Both the position numbers and the translations under genes were made by a program. DNA of 64,000 nt. Source: JAUIAI01 sp041396685 (GTDB lineage: Bacteria > Pseudomonadota > Gammaproteobacteria > Burkholderiales > Burkholderiaceae_E). Numbering within the stretch: position 1 is the first letter of the stretch; the number at the start of each line of letters is the position of its first letter. The notes under the pieces are model-generated. The model made no database searches and was not told where the DNA came from. It saw only the letters and a program-made list of their open reading frames with translations. Positions 25,018 through 34,398 of the stretch are shown one piece after another. The DNA is taken from NCBI GenBank assembly GCA_041396685.1, contig JAWKYD010000015.1, forward strand, positions 62,001 to 126,000. Reading direction: 5' to 3'.

Positions 25018-27615
25018 ATGGGTAAAGCACTGATCATCGCCGAGAAGCCCTCGGTCGCGGCCGACATCGCCCGCGCCCTGGGCGGGCTCAAGCGCGAAAA
25101 AGACTACTTCGAGGGCGACGACTACGTCGTGTCGTCCGCCGTCGGCCACCTGGTCGAAATCAAGGCGCCCGACTCGGTCGAGGTCAAACGCGGCAAATGG
25201 TCGTTCGCGAACCTGCCCGTCATCCCCGGGCACTTCGATCTCAACCCCATCAGCAAGACCGAGGACCGCCTCAAGCAACTCGCCCGCCTCATTCGGCGCA
25301 AGGACGTCGACCGGCTGATCAACGCCTGCGACGCCGGCCGGGAAGGCGAATTGATCTTTCGGCTGATCGTCCAGTACACCAAGGCCAAGCAGCCGATTCA
25401 GCGGCTCTGGCTGCAATCGATGACGCCCAAGGCGATTCGCGAGGCATTCGACAAACTGCGGTCCGACGAAGCGCTGCTGCCGCTGGCCGATGCCGCGCGT
25501 TGCCGTTCGGAGGCCGACTGGTTGGTCGGCATCAATGGCACCCGTGCGATGACCGCGTTCAATTCCCAGGACGGCGGCTTCTATCTGACTCCGGTCGGCC
25601 GGGTGCAGACGCCGACGCTGACGATCGTGGTCGAGCGCGAGGAAAAGATCAAGCGCTTCGTGCCCCGCCCGTACTTCGAGGTGCGCGCGGAGTTCGGCGT
25701 CGCCGCCGGCCAATACGAAGGCCGCTGGTTCGATGCCGAATTCAAGAAGGACCCGGACGATGCCGAGAAGCGCCCCGAGCGGCTCTGGGACCGAGCCCGC
25801 GCCGAGGCGATCGTCGCGGCCTGCCAAGGGGGCTCGGGCTCGGTCACCGAAGAGACCAAGCCGGCCACGCAGAGCGCACCGCAGCTGTTCGACCTGACCA
25901 GCCTGCAACGTGAGGCCAATGCTCGCTTCGGTTTCTCGGCGCGTGCCACGTTGTCGCTGGCGCAGGCACTCTACGAACGTCACAAGGTGCTGACCTACCC
26001 GCGTACCGACTCGCGCGCGCTGCCCGAGGACTACATCGACACGGTGCGCGAGACCATCGCGATGCTGCGCGACGAGGGCGGGCCACGGCTCGCCGAACTC
26101 GACACGGGCAACAACAACCCGGTGGCACCGCACGCGGCACGCGTGCTCGACAAAGGCTGGGTGCGCCCGAACAAGCGGGTGTTCAATGATGCCGCGGTGT
26201 CGGACCACTTCGCGATCATTCCCACGCTGCAGGCGCCGCGCAACCTGAGCGAGGCCGAGACCAAGATCTACGACCTGGTGTTGCGCCGCTTCCTGGCAAT
26301 CTTCTTTCCGCCCGCCGAGTACCGGGTCACGACCCGCATCACCACCGTTGCCGAGCACCGCTTCAAGACCGAGGGTCGGGTGCTGGTCGAACCCGGCTGG
26401 TTGGCCGTCTACGGCCGTACGCAGACCGGCGACGATCTGGTCGCCGTAGCCGACGGCGAAGGCGCCGAGACGCTGGCCCTGACCATTCACGACCTGTCCA
26501 CCCGGCCGCCGCCGCGCTACACCGAGGCGACCTTGCTGTCCGCGATGGAAGGCGCCGGCAAACTGGTCGAGGACGATGAACTGCGCGAGGCCATGGCCGG
26601 CAAGGGCCTGGGCACACCGGCCACGCGCGCGTCCATCATCGAAGGGCTGATCGGTGAGTCATACCTGCTGCGCGAAGGCAAGGAACTGATCCCGACCACC
26701 AAGGCGTTCCAGTTGCTGACGTTGCTGCGCGGGCTTGGCGTCAGCGAGTTGACCATGCCCGAGCTGACCGGCGAATGGGAGCACAAGCTCGCCCAGATCG
26801 AAAAGGGTGAACTCGACCGACAGTCGTTCATGGGCGAGATCAGCCACATGGCCGAGCAGATCGTCGCACGTGCCAAAAACTACGGTGCCGCGAACGTGCC
26901 CGGCGACTACGCCACACTGAGTACGCCTTGCCCGGTCTGCGGCAGTGTCGTCAAGGAGAACTACAAGCGCTTCGCCTGCACGAGCTGCGAGTTCTCCATC
27001 ACCAAGATTCCCGGTGGACGTCAGCTCGAGGTGGCCGAGGCCGAGGCCTTGATCTCGACGCGCGAGATCGGCCCCTTGCAGGGATTTCGCTCGCGACTGG
27101 GGCGACCGTTCGCGGCCATCCTGCGCCTGAGCGGCGAGAACAAGCTGGAGTTCGACTTCGGTCAGAACGATGACGACGATCAGGCCGAGGCCGTCGATTT
27201 TTCCGATCGTGATGCCCTGGGCCAGTGCCCGAAGTGCGGTGGCAGTGTGTACGAGCACGGCATGAGTTATGTCTGCGAGCGCTCGGTCGGGCCGGACAAG
27301 AGCTGCGACTTCCGCTCGGGCAAGGTCATCCTGCAACAGGAGATCGAACCATCGCAGATGCGCAAGCTGCTTTCCGATGGACGAAGCGACCTGCTGACCG
27401 GCTTCGTCTCGTCACGCACGCGCCGTAAGTTCAAGGCCTATCTGGTACGCGGCAGCGACGGCAAGATCGGTTTCGAGTTCGAGGCGCGCAAACCCGCCGG
27501 CGACAAGACCGACAAGGGTGCCGACAAGGCGTCTTCGAAAACCGTTGCCGCCGACGCACCGCGTCGGGCGACCGCCGCACGCAAGGCAGCGGGCACACGC
27601 AAGGCGCGCGCCTGA
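25018..27615 (+). CDS. topB: DNA topoisomerase III
   Basis: 865 aa type IA topoisomerase that decatenates DNA. The Toprim domain has 'IIAEKPSVAADIA' at residue 6 and 'DAGREGELI'. The active-site tyrosine is Tyr327 in 'LTYPRTDSR', matching Tyr328 of E. coli TopB. Two C-terminal zinc-ribbon-like segments follow ('CPVCGS'..'CTSCEF' and 'CPKCGG'..'CERS'), then a Lys/Ala-rich basic tail. ATG 25018 directly precedes the Toprim strand; the frame is open upstream to 24871 but that part is not conserved. A standalone gene. Confidence 0.95.
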   Translation: MGKALIIAEKPSVAADIARALGGLKREKDYFEGDDYVVSSAVGHLVEIKAPDSVEVKRGKWSFANLPVIPGHFDLNPISKTEDRLKQLARLIRRKDVDRLINACDAGREGELIFRLIVQYTKAKQPIQRLWLQSMTPKAIREAFDKLRSDEALLPLADAARCRSEADWLVGINGTRAMTAFNSQDGGFYLTPVGRVQTPTLTIVVEREEKIKRFVPRPYFEVRAEFGVAAGQYEGRWFDAEFKKDPDDAEKRPERLWDRARAEAIVAACQGGSGSVTEETKPATQSAPQLFDLTSLQREANARFGFSARATLSLAQALYERHKVLTYPRTDSRALPEDYIDTVRETIAMLRDEGGPRLAELDTGNNNPVAPHAARVLDKGWVRPNKRVFNDAAVSDHFAIIPTLQAPRNLSEAETKIYDLVLRRFLAIFFPPAEYRVTTRITTVAEHRFKTEGRVLVEPGWLAVYGRTQTGDDLVAVADGEGAETLALTIHDLSTRPPPRYTEATLLSAMEGAGKLVEDDELREAMAGKGLGTPATRASIIEGLIGESYLLREGKELIPTTKAFQLLTLLRGLGVSELTMPELTGEWEHKLAQIEKGELDRQSFMGEISHMAEQIVARAKNYGAANVPGDYATLSTPCPVCGSVVKENYKRFACTSCEFSITKIPGGRQLEVAEAEALISTREIGPLQGFRSRLGRPFAAILRLSGENKLEFDFGQNDDDDQAEAVDFSDRDALGQCPKCGGSVYEHGMSYVCERSVGPDKSCDFRSGKVILQQEIEPSQMRKLLSDGRSDLLTGFVSSRTRRKFKAYLVRGSDGKIGFEFEARKPAGDKTDKGADKASSKTVAADAPRRATAARKAAGTRKARA

Positions 27616-27649
27616 CGCATCGATCGCTCGTGCAAAGGTTGGTGATCCG

Positions 27650-27868
27650 TCAGGGCTCGGGCCGCCACCAACGCATCAGTGCCTCCCGCTCGGCGGGAGG
27701 CAGCGAATCGGCATCGAAAGCGGAATGGCGACGATAGATCAGCTCGCCATAGATGGCTGCCAGCGTGCTGACATCGCTCGACAAGCGAGCCTCCGTGCCC
27801 GAGGCCGGTTCGTGGCCGCGGGCGCGGTTGATGGCGATTTCGAGCTCGCGGATGCGGATCGGGGTCAT
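27650..27868 (-). CDS. DUF3717 family protein
   Basis: 72 aa small protein matching DUF3717, known mainly from betaproteobacteria: 'IRELEIAINRARGHEP' then 'SSDVSTLAAIYGELIYRR' and a terminal 'ALMRWW'. Function unknown. ATG 27868 begins right before the conserved part; the frame is open upstream to 27901. It converges with topB. The 283 bp between it and the ChaC gene show no other gene and hold both promoters. Confidence 0.8.
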   Translation of the reverse strand: MTPIRIRELEIAINRARGHEPASGTEARLSSDVSTLAAIYGELIYRRHSAFDADSLPPAEREALMRWWRPEP

Positions 27869-28151
27869 GCGGTGACAACTTGCGGTTGAAGATGGTCGCA
27901 CGTGGCAAGGGGCGGCAAGCGTACCAGGCTACAGAAGAACCTCGCGCGCTCATTATTCACCCGCCGGGCACAGCCCGGCACGCACGGCAGCTCGACGGCC
28001 TGCTCGCGGTGTCAGGGCAGGCGTCCCGCCGCGCCGACCCGTGCTGCCGAACCCACCGTGGCCACCCTGCTATGCTTGGCCGCGACGGATCGGTGATCGG
28101 GCTGGCGGCCGGTCGGTCCGCAGCATCTGGTCCGCCGGCGATCCACCATCC

Positions 28152-28826
28152 ATGAGCCTGTCCCGCGAGCATCTCGAATCCGGCTACTTCCAGCGCCTGG
28201 CGGCCGAGCTCGTGCACACCGGCCGGCCTGCGCCATTGACGGCCGAACAGCTCGATGCCTCCTTGCTCCGGACGCTCGACCTCGCTCCCTCGAGCGAGCA
28301 TGTCTGGGTATTCGGCTACGGCTCGCTGGTCTGGAACCCTCTGCTCGATTTCGACCAGCACGAGCGGGTCCGGCTGCACGGCTATCGCCGCCGCTTCTGC
28401 CTGCGCACCGAGCTTTCGCGTGGCTCGCGCGAGTATCCGGGCCTCATCCTCGGGCTCGAGCCGGGCGGCTGCTGCCAGGGCGTTGCCTACCGCTTGGCCG
28501 GGCACGGCCTGGTGGATGAATTGAGACTGCTTTGGAAGCGCGAGATGGTCACAGGTGCCTATCATCCACGCTGGGTACGCCTGCGTGGCGAAAGCCGCAT
28601 GATCCGAGGCCTGGCATTCGTGATGAACCGCGACTACCCGTTCTATGCGGGCGGCCTCGACGATGCCCAGACGGCCACGATGCTCGCCACCGCCCGCGGC
28701 CCGCTGGGGACCTGCGCCGAATACTTGTTCAAGACCCACGAGGGGCTGCTCGCGCACGGCATCCGCGACACGCATCTGACGGAGCTCGTCAGGCGCGTGC
28801 GCGCCCTGGGCTGTGCGTTTGAATGA
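28152..28826 (+). CDS. chaC: ChaC-like gamma-glutamylcyclotransferase
   Basis: 224 aa. Cleaves gamma-glutamyl dipeptides or glutathione to 5-oxoproline. The substrate-binding signature 'VFGYGSLVWNP' is at about residue 52-62, followed by 'YRRRFCLR' and a C-terminal 'YLFKTHEGLLAHGI'. ATG 28152 is followed at once by helical sequence and gives the usual length. It lies 12 bp before the ammonia-lyase gene and runs in the same direction, so the three rightward genes 28152-31090 may be one operon. Glutathione breakdown and a gamma-glutamyl ligase elsewhere in the window invite comparison but no link is shown. Confidence 0.9.
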   Translation: MSLSREHLESGYFQRLAAELVHTGRPAPLTAEQLDASLLRTLDLAPSSEHVWVFGYGSLVWNPLLDFDQHERVRLHGYRRRFCLRTELSRGSREYPGLILGLEPGGCCQGVAYRLAGHGLVDELRLLWKREMVTGAYHPRWVRLRGESRMIRGLAFVMNRDYPFYAGGLDDAQTATMLATARGPLGTCAEYLFKTHEGLLAHGIRDTHLTELVRRVRALGCAFE

Positions 28827-28838
28827 CATGGATCCGAG

Positions 28839-29897
28839 ATGAACGACGATGATGACGCCGGTCGGCTTCGATTCGACGACGGGGTCGAGCCGGCCATCGT
28901 GCCAGCGGGCCAGGCGCTCGACACCGAATTTGCCGGCCTGCCGATTGGTCCCGACGACATTCGGGCCGCAGCCGCACGTCTCGCCGGCGTCGCCCACCGC
29001 ACGCCCGTCATGCGTTCGCGTTCGGCCGAGCAGCTCACGGGTGCCCGGCTTTTCTTCAAGTGCGAGAACCTGCAGCGCGTGGGCGCATTCAAGTTCCGCG
29101 GCGCCTACAACGCGCTGGCGGCGCTCGATGACGCGCAACGGCGCGCGGGAGTGGTCGCGTTCTCGTCGGGCAATCATGCGCAGGCGGTCGCGCTGGCCGC
29201 GCGCGAACTCGGCACGCCCGCGACGATCGTGATGCCGGCCGATGCGCCGGCCGGAAAGCTGGCCGCCACGCGGGGCTATGGCGCCGAGGTCGTCATCTAT
29301 GACCGCTACACCGAGGATCGCGCCGCGATCGCACGCCGGATGGCCGATGAGCGCGGTCTGAGCCTGATTCCGCCGTTCGACCATCGTCTGGTCATGGCCG
29401 GACAGGGCACGGCGGCACTCGAGCTGCTCGAGGAAACCGGACCGCTCGACCAACTCTTCGTGTGCGTCGGCGGTGGCGGGCTGATCTCGGGCTGTGCGGT
29501 GGCGGCGCGCATGCTGGCACCGGCCTGTCGGGTGGTGGGCGTGGAGCCCGCCGCTGGTGACGACGTGCGCCGCTCGCTGGCCGCCGGCGCGCGCGTGAGC
29601 ATCGAGGTACCGCGCACGATCGCCGATGGCGCCCAGACCCAGTCGCCGGGTGAACTGACCTTCGCCGTCATCGCCCGTCTGGTCGATCGCATCGAGACCG
29701 TCGATGACGATGCGCTGGTGCGCACGATGCGCTGGTTCGCCCAGCGCATGAAACTCGTGGTCGAGCCGACCGGCTGCCTGGCGGCGGCCGCGGCGATGGC
29801 CGACGACAGTCTGCGCGGGCAGCGCGTGGGCATCATCATCAGCGGCGGCAATGTCGATATCGACCGCTACGCCGCGCTTCTGAGCGACTCGACATGA
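28839..29897 (+). CDS. PLP-dependent threonine/3-hydroxyaspartate ammonia-lyase
   Basis: 352 aa fold-type II PLP enzyme. The Schiff-base lysine is Lys85 in 'VGAFKFRGAYNAL'; 'SSGNHAQAVALAA' contacts substrate and 'CVGGGGLISG' holds the PLP phosphate. There is no C-terminal ACT regulatory domain, as in catabolic threonine dehydratases, serine racemases and threo-3-hydroxy-L-aspartate ammonia-lyases. The first 35 residues are an acidic extension ('MNDDDDAG') unusual for the family. The stop overlaps the ATG of the CoA-transferase (ATGA), so the two are translationally coupled. Confidence 0.9.
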   Translation: MNDDDDAGRLRFDDGVEPAIVPAGQALDTEFAGLPIGPDDIRAAAARLAGVAHRTPVMRSRSAEQLTGARLFFKCENLQRVGAFKFRGAYNALAALDDAQRRAGVVAFSSGNHAQAVALAARELGTPATIVMPADAPAGKLAATRGYGAEVVIYDRYTEDRAAIARRMADERGLSLIPPFDHRLVMAGQGTAALELLEETGPLDQLFVCVGGGGLISGCAVAARMLAPACRVVGVEPAAGDDVRRSLAAGARVSIEVPRTIADGAQTQSPGELTFAVIARLVDRIETVDDDALVRTMRWFAQRMKLVVEPTGCLAAAAAMADDSLRGQRVGIIISGGNVDIDRYAALLSDST

Positions 29898-31090
29898 GCG
29901 GACCGCTGAGCGGGCTGAAGGTTCTGGACATCGCGACGATCATCGCCGCACCGTCGGCGGCATCGCTACTGGGCGATTACGGCGCTGAAGTGGTGAAGGT
30001 GGAACTGCCCGGCCGTGGCGACGGCGCGCGCGGCTATCCGCCCTTCAAGGACGGCAAGCCGCTGTGGTGGAAGGTCATCAATCGCGGCAAGCGCTTCGTG
30101 ACGCTCGATCTGCGCACGCCCGAGGGGCAGGCGCTGTTTAAGCGCATGCTGCCGCACTTCGACGTGCTGGTCGAGAACTACCGACCGGGCACGCTCGACC
30201 GCTGGGGACTCGACCGCGACACACTCTGGAGCATTCACAAGCGGCTGGTCATCCTGCGCGCATCGGGTTATGGCCAGACCGGTCCCTATCGCCGACGTGC
30301 GGGCTTCGCGCGGCTGTTCGAGTCGATGGGCGGTCTCACCTACATCACCGGCGAGCCCGACGGTGCACCGACTCATGCCGGCTACCCGATCGGCGATGCG
30401 GTCGGTGGCTTGTTCGGTGCGGCCGGCATCCTCGCAGCACTTTGGCGCGTCGCCCGCGATCCCGACGCACCCGGCGAGGAGATCGATCTCGCGCTCACCG
30501 AAGCCAGCTTCAAGATGCTGGAGTTCCTCGCGATCGGCTACGACCAGCTCGGCAAGGTCCATGAGCGCAGCGGCAACACCAGCCAGTACTCGGCGCCGTC
30601 CGACGTGCTGCGCACGCGCGACGATCGTTGGGTGTCGTTGTCGGGCAGCACCGACGGGCTGTTCGCCAACAACTGCCGCGCGATCGGCAGGCCCGATCTG
30701 ATCGAGAGCGAGCGTTTTCGGACCAATGCCTTGCGCGTTCAGAACGCCATCGAGCTGAACGGCATCTTTCGCGACTGGGCAGCACTGCGCACGCTCGACG
30801 AGGTCATGGCTGCGGTCGAGGAGCACAACGGCTCGATGGGCCCCGTCTACTCGATCGATCAGATCTTCGACGACCCGCAGATGAAAGCCCGCGACATGAT
30901 CTGCGAGGTGCCCGATGGTGACTTCGGCAGCGTGCGCATGCAGAACGTCGTGCCCCGCTTCACCAATGCGCCCACGCGCATCGAACGCTCGGCGGGCGCG
31001 CTGGGCGAGCATAACGAGCAGATCTACGGCGACTGGCTCGGCATGAGCGCCGATGAGCTCGCCGCGCTACGCGCCAAGGGCGTGATCTGA
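29894..31090 (+). CDS. CaiB/BaiF family (class III) CoA-transferase
   Basis: 398 aa. Moves CoA between carboxylic acids through an aspartyl-CoA thioester. The fold start 'PLSGLKVLDIATIIAAP' and 'VENYRPGTLDRWGL' are family landmarks. Asp168 in 'YPIGDAVGG' lines up with the catalytic Asp169 of formyl-CoA transferase. The substrate cannot be read from sequence. It is coupled to the upstream ammonia-lyase and converges with the sulfatase operon, 174 bp away with no gene between. Confidence 0.92.
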   Translation: MSGPLSGLKVLDIATIIAAPSAASLLGDYGAEVVKVELPGRGDGARGYPPFKDGKPLWWKVINRGKRFVTLDLRTPEGQALFKRMLPHFDVLVENYRPGTLDRWGLDRDTLWSIHKRLVILRASGYGQTGPYRRRAGFARLFESMGGLTYITGEPDGAPTHAGYPIGDAVGGLFGAAGILAALWRVARDPDAPGEEIDLALTEASFKMLEFLAIGYDQLGKVHERSGNTSQYSAPSDVLRTRDDRWVSLSGSTDGLFANNCRAIGRPDLIESERFRTNALRVQNAIELNGIFRDWAALRTLDEVMAAVEEHNGSMGPVYSIDQIFDDPQMKARDMICEVPDGDFGSVRMQNVVPRFTNAPTRIERSAGALGEHNEQIYGDWLGMSADELAALRAKGVI

Positions 31091-31264
31091 CGCGGGCTGC
31101 ATCGCCTGCGGCCGTCAACAGCCGGCTAGGCCGGCCATCGGGTTCGCCGGTCGTCGGTCGCCCGTCCTCCTTGCGCCGACCCGCGACGGTGTCGACGGCA
31201 GGAGCAGGCCATCGCGAACTTGGCTCTGCCGGGGCGAGCGCCCGCCCGTCCCGGCCGCAGCCGC

Positions 31265-32839
31265 TCAGAGCTTCGCGCCCGGGTCTCGCGGATGGTGCGG
31301 TTTGACCTCCTCCACGAACGGGAACCGCATCCGGGACTTGGTGGCCGTGGTGTTCGGATCGACCGCACCACGCACATAGCGGCGCGCGGGGTCGGGGCTG
31401 GGATCGTAGTCCCAGGACGTGAACCGACCGCGCAGCAAGGCCTCTTGCGCGAACAGGCGTCGCCGCTGCGATTGAAGGATCTCCTGTTCGATGCGATCGT
31501 AGTCCCAGCGGCGCATGACTTCGGCATGCATGCGCTGCTGCGTGGCCGCGTGCACTGTCTGGCCGGCCAGATTCTCGAGCTCGTTCGGATCGTTGTTCAG
31601 GTCGAACAGCATCGGCGGATCGTGCCGGCAGTAGACATATTTGAAACCGTCCAGGCGCAGCATCAGCGCCGGCGCGTAGACGCCCTCGCCGAGGAACTCC
31701 ATCATCACGTCGTCACCGCGCTCGCGATCTTCTCCGTGCAGCATCGCGGCGAAACTGCGTCCGTCGATGGGATCGATCGGCTCCATCCCCTTGCCGTCGG
31801 TGACCAGGTCATTGAAGGTGGGTAGCAGGTCCATCAGCGAGACGCCCCGCTCTTCGACGAGGCCGGCACGCACGCCCGGCCCGGCGACGATCATGGGCAC
31901 CCGCACCGACCACTCGAACGGCTGGAACTTGAACCAGGCGCCTCGCTCGCCCAGCATCTCACCGTGATCGGAGACGATGAACACATAGGTGTCGCCGCCG
32001 CGGCCGGTCGCCTCGAGCGTGCGCAGCAGACGCCCGACCAGTGAATCGAAGTACGAGGTCATCGCATAGTAGGCATGACGTGCCGTGCGGATGTGCTCCT
32101 CGCTGATGTCGTGCTCGTCGCAGCGGATCGTGTAGGCATAACGACGCGACCAGGGGTCTCGCTGGTCGATCGGGATGAAGGGCACGGTCGGCATGTCGAT
32201 CGCCGCATGCTCGTACAGGTCCCAGAACGGCCGGGTGGTGACGAACGGATTGTGCGGATGCGTGAACGAGGCCCACAACATGAACGGGCGTTCGTCGGCG
32301 CTGCGGACATGGTCCCAGAGCCATTGCTCGGCGTGGTAGCAGACCTCCTCGTCGTAGTCGATCTGCAGGTTGCGCTCGCAAAGGCCCGCCTCGACGATGG
32401 ATCTCAGGCTCATGCGTGAGGGCGCATAGGGCTGGTCGGTCTGCGACCAGTCGGCGGTCCAGCCGAAATCGGACGGGTAGATATCGGTCGTCACCCGTTC
32501 CTCGAAACCGTGCAACTGCTCGGCGCCGGTGAAATGCATCTTGCCTGACAGGCAGGTCCGGTAACCCTGATAACGCAGATAGTGCGCGAGTGTGAGCGTC
32601 GACGACGGGAAGTCGCCGGCGTTGTCGTAGCTGCCGACCGCCGACGACAGCCGCCCGGTGAGCATGGCGCCGCGCGAGGGCCCGCATACCGGGTTGTTGC
32701 AGTAGCCGTTCAGGAACGTGACACCGCGTTCGGCGAGTGCGCTCAGGTGCGGCGTGCGCACCAGCGGATGGCCGTACATCGGCAACACCTTGGCGGTGAG
32801 CTGATCGGCCTGGATCACGAGGATGTTCGGTCTGCTCAT
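31265..32839 (-). CDS. betC: Choline-sulfatase-like type I sulfatase
   Basis: 524 aa cytoplasmic sulfatase (no signal peptide). Cys52-Gly-Pro-Ser-Arg56 is a canonical formylglycine motif; Asp12-Gln13 near the N-terminus takes the place of the usual Asp pair, as in choline sulfatase. 'SGKMHFTGAEQLHGFEER', 'TTDIYPSDFGWT' and the C-terminal tail specifically resemble BetC, which hydrolyses choline-O-sulfate. It is last in the leftward ROK-TRAP-sulfatase unit, 52 bp after the second sulfatase. Activation needs a formylglycine-generating enzyme, which is not in this window. BetC-like is well supported; choline sulfate as substrate is likely but unproven. Confidence 0.85.
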   Translation of the reverse strand: MSRPNILVIQADQLTAKVLPMYGHPLVRTPHLSALAERGVTFLNGYCNNPVCGPSRGAMLTGRLSSAVGSYDNAGDFPSSTLTLAHYLRYQGYRTCLSGKMHFTGAEQLHGFEERVTTDIYPSDFGWTADWSQTDQPYAPSRMSLRSIVEAGLCERNLQIDYDEEVCYHAEQWLWDHVRSADERPFMLWASFTHPHNPFVTTRPFWDLYEHAAIDMPTVPFIPIDQRDPWSRRYAYTIRCDEHDISEEHIRTARHAYYAMTSYFDSLVGRLLRTLEATGRGGDTYVFIVSDHGEMLGERGAWFKFQPFEWSVRVPMIVAGPGVRAGLVEERGVSLMDLLPTFNDLVTDGKGMEPIDPIDGRSFAAMLHGEDRERGDDVMMEFLGEGVYAPALMLRLDGFKYVYCRHDPPMLFDLNNDPNELENLAGQTVHAATQQRMHAEVMRRWDYDRIEQEILQSQRRRLFAQEALLRGRFTSWDYDPSPDPARRYVRGAVDPNTTATKSRMRFPFVEEVKPHHPRDPGAKL

Positions 32840-32891
32840 GGCAGCGGGATCTCCAGTTGGGCTGAGGCGCGGGGCATGCGCCGGGATGGGG

Positions 32892-34397
32892 TCATGTCCG
32901 CCGGATGTTCATCGGGCCCTGCGGGCGCGGCGTCGGGTGCCGGTTCGCGCGATACGCGCCCAACACCGACCACTCGAGTATCTCGGCCACGGCCCGATCG
33001 CGGCGCGACGCAAACGCCGGATCGTGCCAGCGGTTACGCGTCTCGTCCGGATCGTCGCCGAGATCGTAGATCTCGCCCTCGGTGGTGCCCGGATAGATCA
33101 CGAACTTCAGGTTCGCATCACGGCGCATGATCACGTGCTCGGCCGACGACTGGATGTGGTCGCGTCCAAGCTCCGCGTAGACATGCTCACGAAAGCCGGC
33201 GGCCTGCTCATCGCCACTCGTGAGCATGGTCGCGAGCGAACGCGCCTCCCAGTGCGCCGGCGGCTGGATACCCGCGAACTCGAGGATCGTCGGCGCCAGA
33301 TCCATCATTTGCACCGGACGGGCGCAACGCAGGCCACGGGGCGCGGAACCGTGCTCGCCGAGCATCGAATGCGACGGCAGGCGGGCGATCAGCGGCACGC
33401 GGTTCACGCAGTCATACATGGTCCACTTCTGGATATGGCCGTGATCACCGAGCGCATCGGCGTGATCCGAGGTGAACAAGACCAGCGTGTCGTCGAGTTC
33501 GCCGCGTGCCTCGAGCACCCCGAGAATGCGCGCGACCTGCGCATCGATCAGCGACACATTGGCGAGGTAGTGGCGCCGGATCCGCAACAGCTCTTCGCTC
33601 GCCAGGTCGTCGCGCCAGGCGACCGAGTCGATGTTGAACCGCTTCATCGTGTCGCGCAGCGCTGCGTGCATGGACGGCTGGCCGGCGAGCTCGGCGGCGT
33701 CGGCGGGCACCAGCGGCAGATCGAGTCGCGCATAGCGCTCGAGCCAGCGCGCAGGCGGATCGTAGGGCGGATGCGGCCCTGGAAAGCCCACCTGGAGGAA
33801 GAACGGCGACCTGGCCTTGCGGTCCTGCAGCCACCAGGCAGCGGTCTCGCCGACGAACACATCCGGATGGAGTGCCTCCTCGAGCTCCCAGGTGAAGCAC
33901 CCGAGCGCGCTCAGAAATCCCGCCGGATCGGCCTGCGAGCGCGTGTAACGCGAGGGCTTGATCTGGCCATGCGCCTTGAGCGCCTTGTCCCATTCGTCGT
34001 AGAACGCGCGCTCGTGCTCGTCGAGGAAAAGCGGTCGGTCCTTGTTCTCGACCACGAAGCGCTGGTGGAACCCACCCGCGGCGTCGTACGGGTTGATGTG
34101 CATCTTGCCGATGTTCACGCAGTGATAACCGGCGTCGGCCAGCGTGCTCACCCAGCTCGGCTGCCAGGGCTCGAAGTTCGTGTAGATCTGGGTGCCGTGT
34201 GGATACACGCCCCTGAACAGACTGGCCCGCGATGACACGCACACCGGCGATGTCACGAAGCATTCGGTAAACGACAGGCCCGCGGCGGCCAGTGCGTCCA
34301 GGCACGGCGTGTGTGCCCACGGGCTGCCGAGCGCGCCGATCGTGTCGGCGCGCTGCTGATCGGTCATGATCAGCAGGATGTTCGGACGCTCGGCCAT
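32892..34397 (-). CDS. Second cytoplasmic sulfatase with variant C-x-S-S-R site
   Basis: 501 aa. Alkaline-phosphatase-fold sulfatase: Asp13-Gln14 metal ligands ('MTDQQRADT'), active-site Cys53-Val-Ser-Ser-Arg57, 'NIGKMHINPYDAAGGFH', and the metal site 'FTSDHADALGDHG'. The third motif residue is Ser where most sulfatases have Pro. No signal peptide, so it acts on imported substrate. Its ATG lies one base beyond the end of the TAXI binding-protein gene, so the two are almost certainly cotranscribed; the frame is open to 34541, but the longer version would run into that gene. Substrate unknown; it differs clearly from its BetC-like neighbour. Confidence 0.85.
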   Translation of the reverse strand: MAERPNILLIMTDQQRADTIGALGSPWAHTPCLDALAAAGLSFTECFVTSPVCVSSRASLFRGVYPHGTQIYTNFEPWQPSWVSTLADAGYHCVNIGKMHINPYDAAGGFHQRFVVENKDRPLFLDEHERAFYDEWDKALKAHGQIKPSRYTRSQADPAGFLSALGCFTWELEEALHPDVFVGETAAWWLQDRKARSPFFLQVGFPGPHPPYDPPARWLERYARLDLPLVPADAAELAGQPSMHAALRDTMKRFNIDSVAWRDDLASEELLRIRRHYLANVSLIDAQVARILGVLEARGELDDTLVLFTSDHADALGDHGHIQKWTMYDCVNRVPLIARLPSHSMLGEHGSAPRGLRCARPVQMMDLAPTILEFAGIQPPAHWEARSLATMLTSGDEQAAGFREHVYAELGRDHIQSSAEHVIMRRDANLKFVIYPGTTEGEIYDLGDDPDETRNRWHDPAFASRRDRAVAEILEWSVLGAYRANRHPTPRPQGPMNIRRT

Positions 34398-34398
34398 G

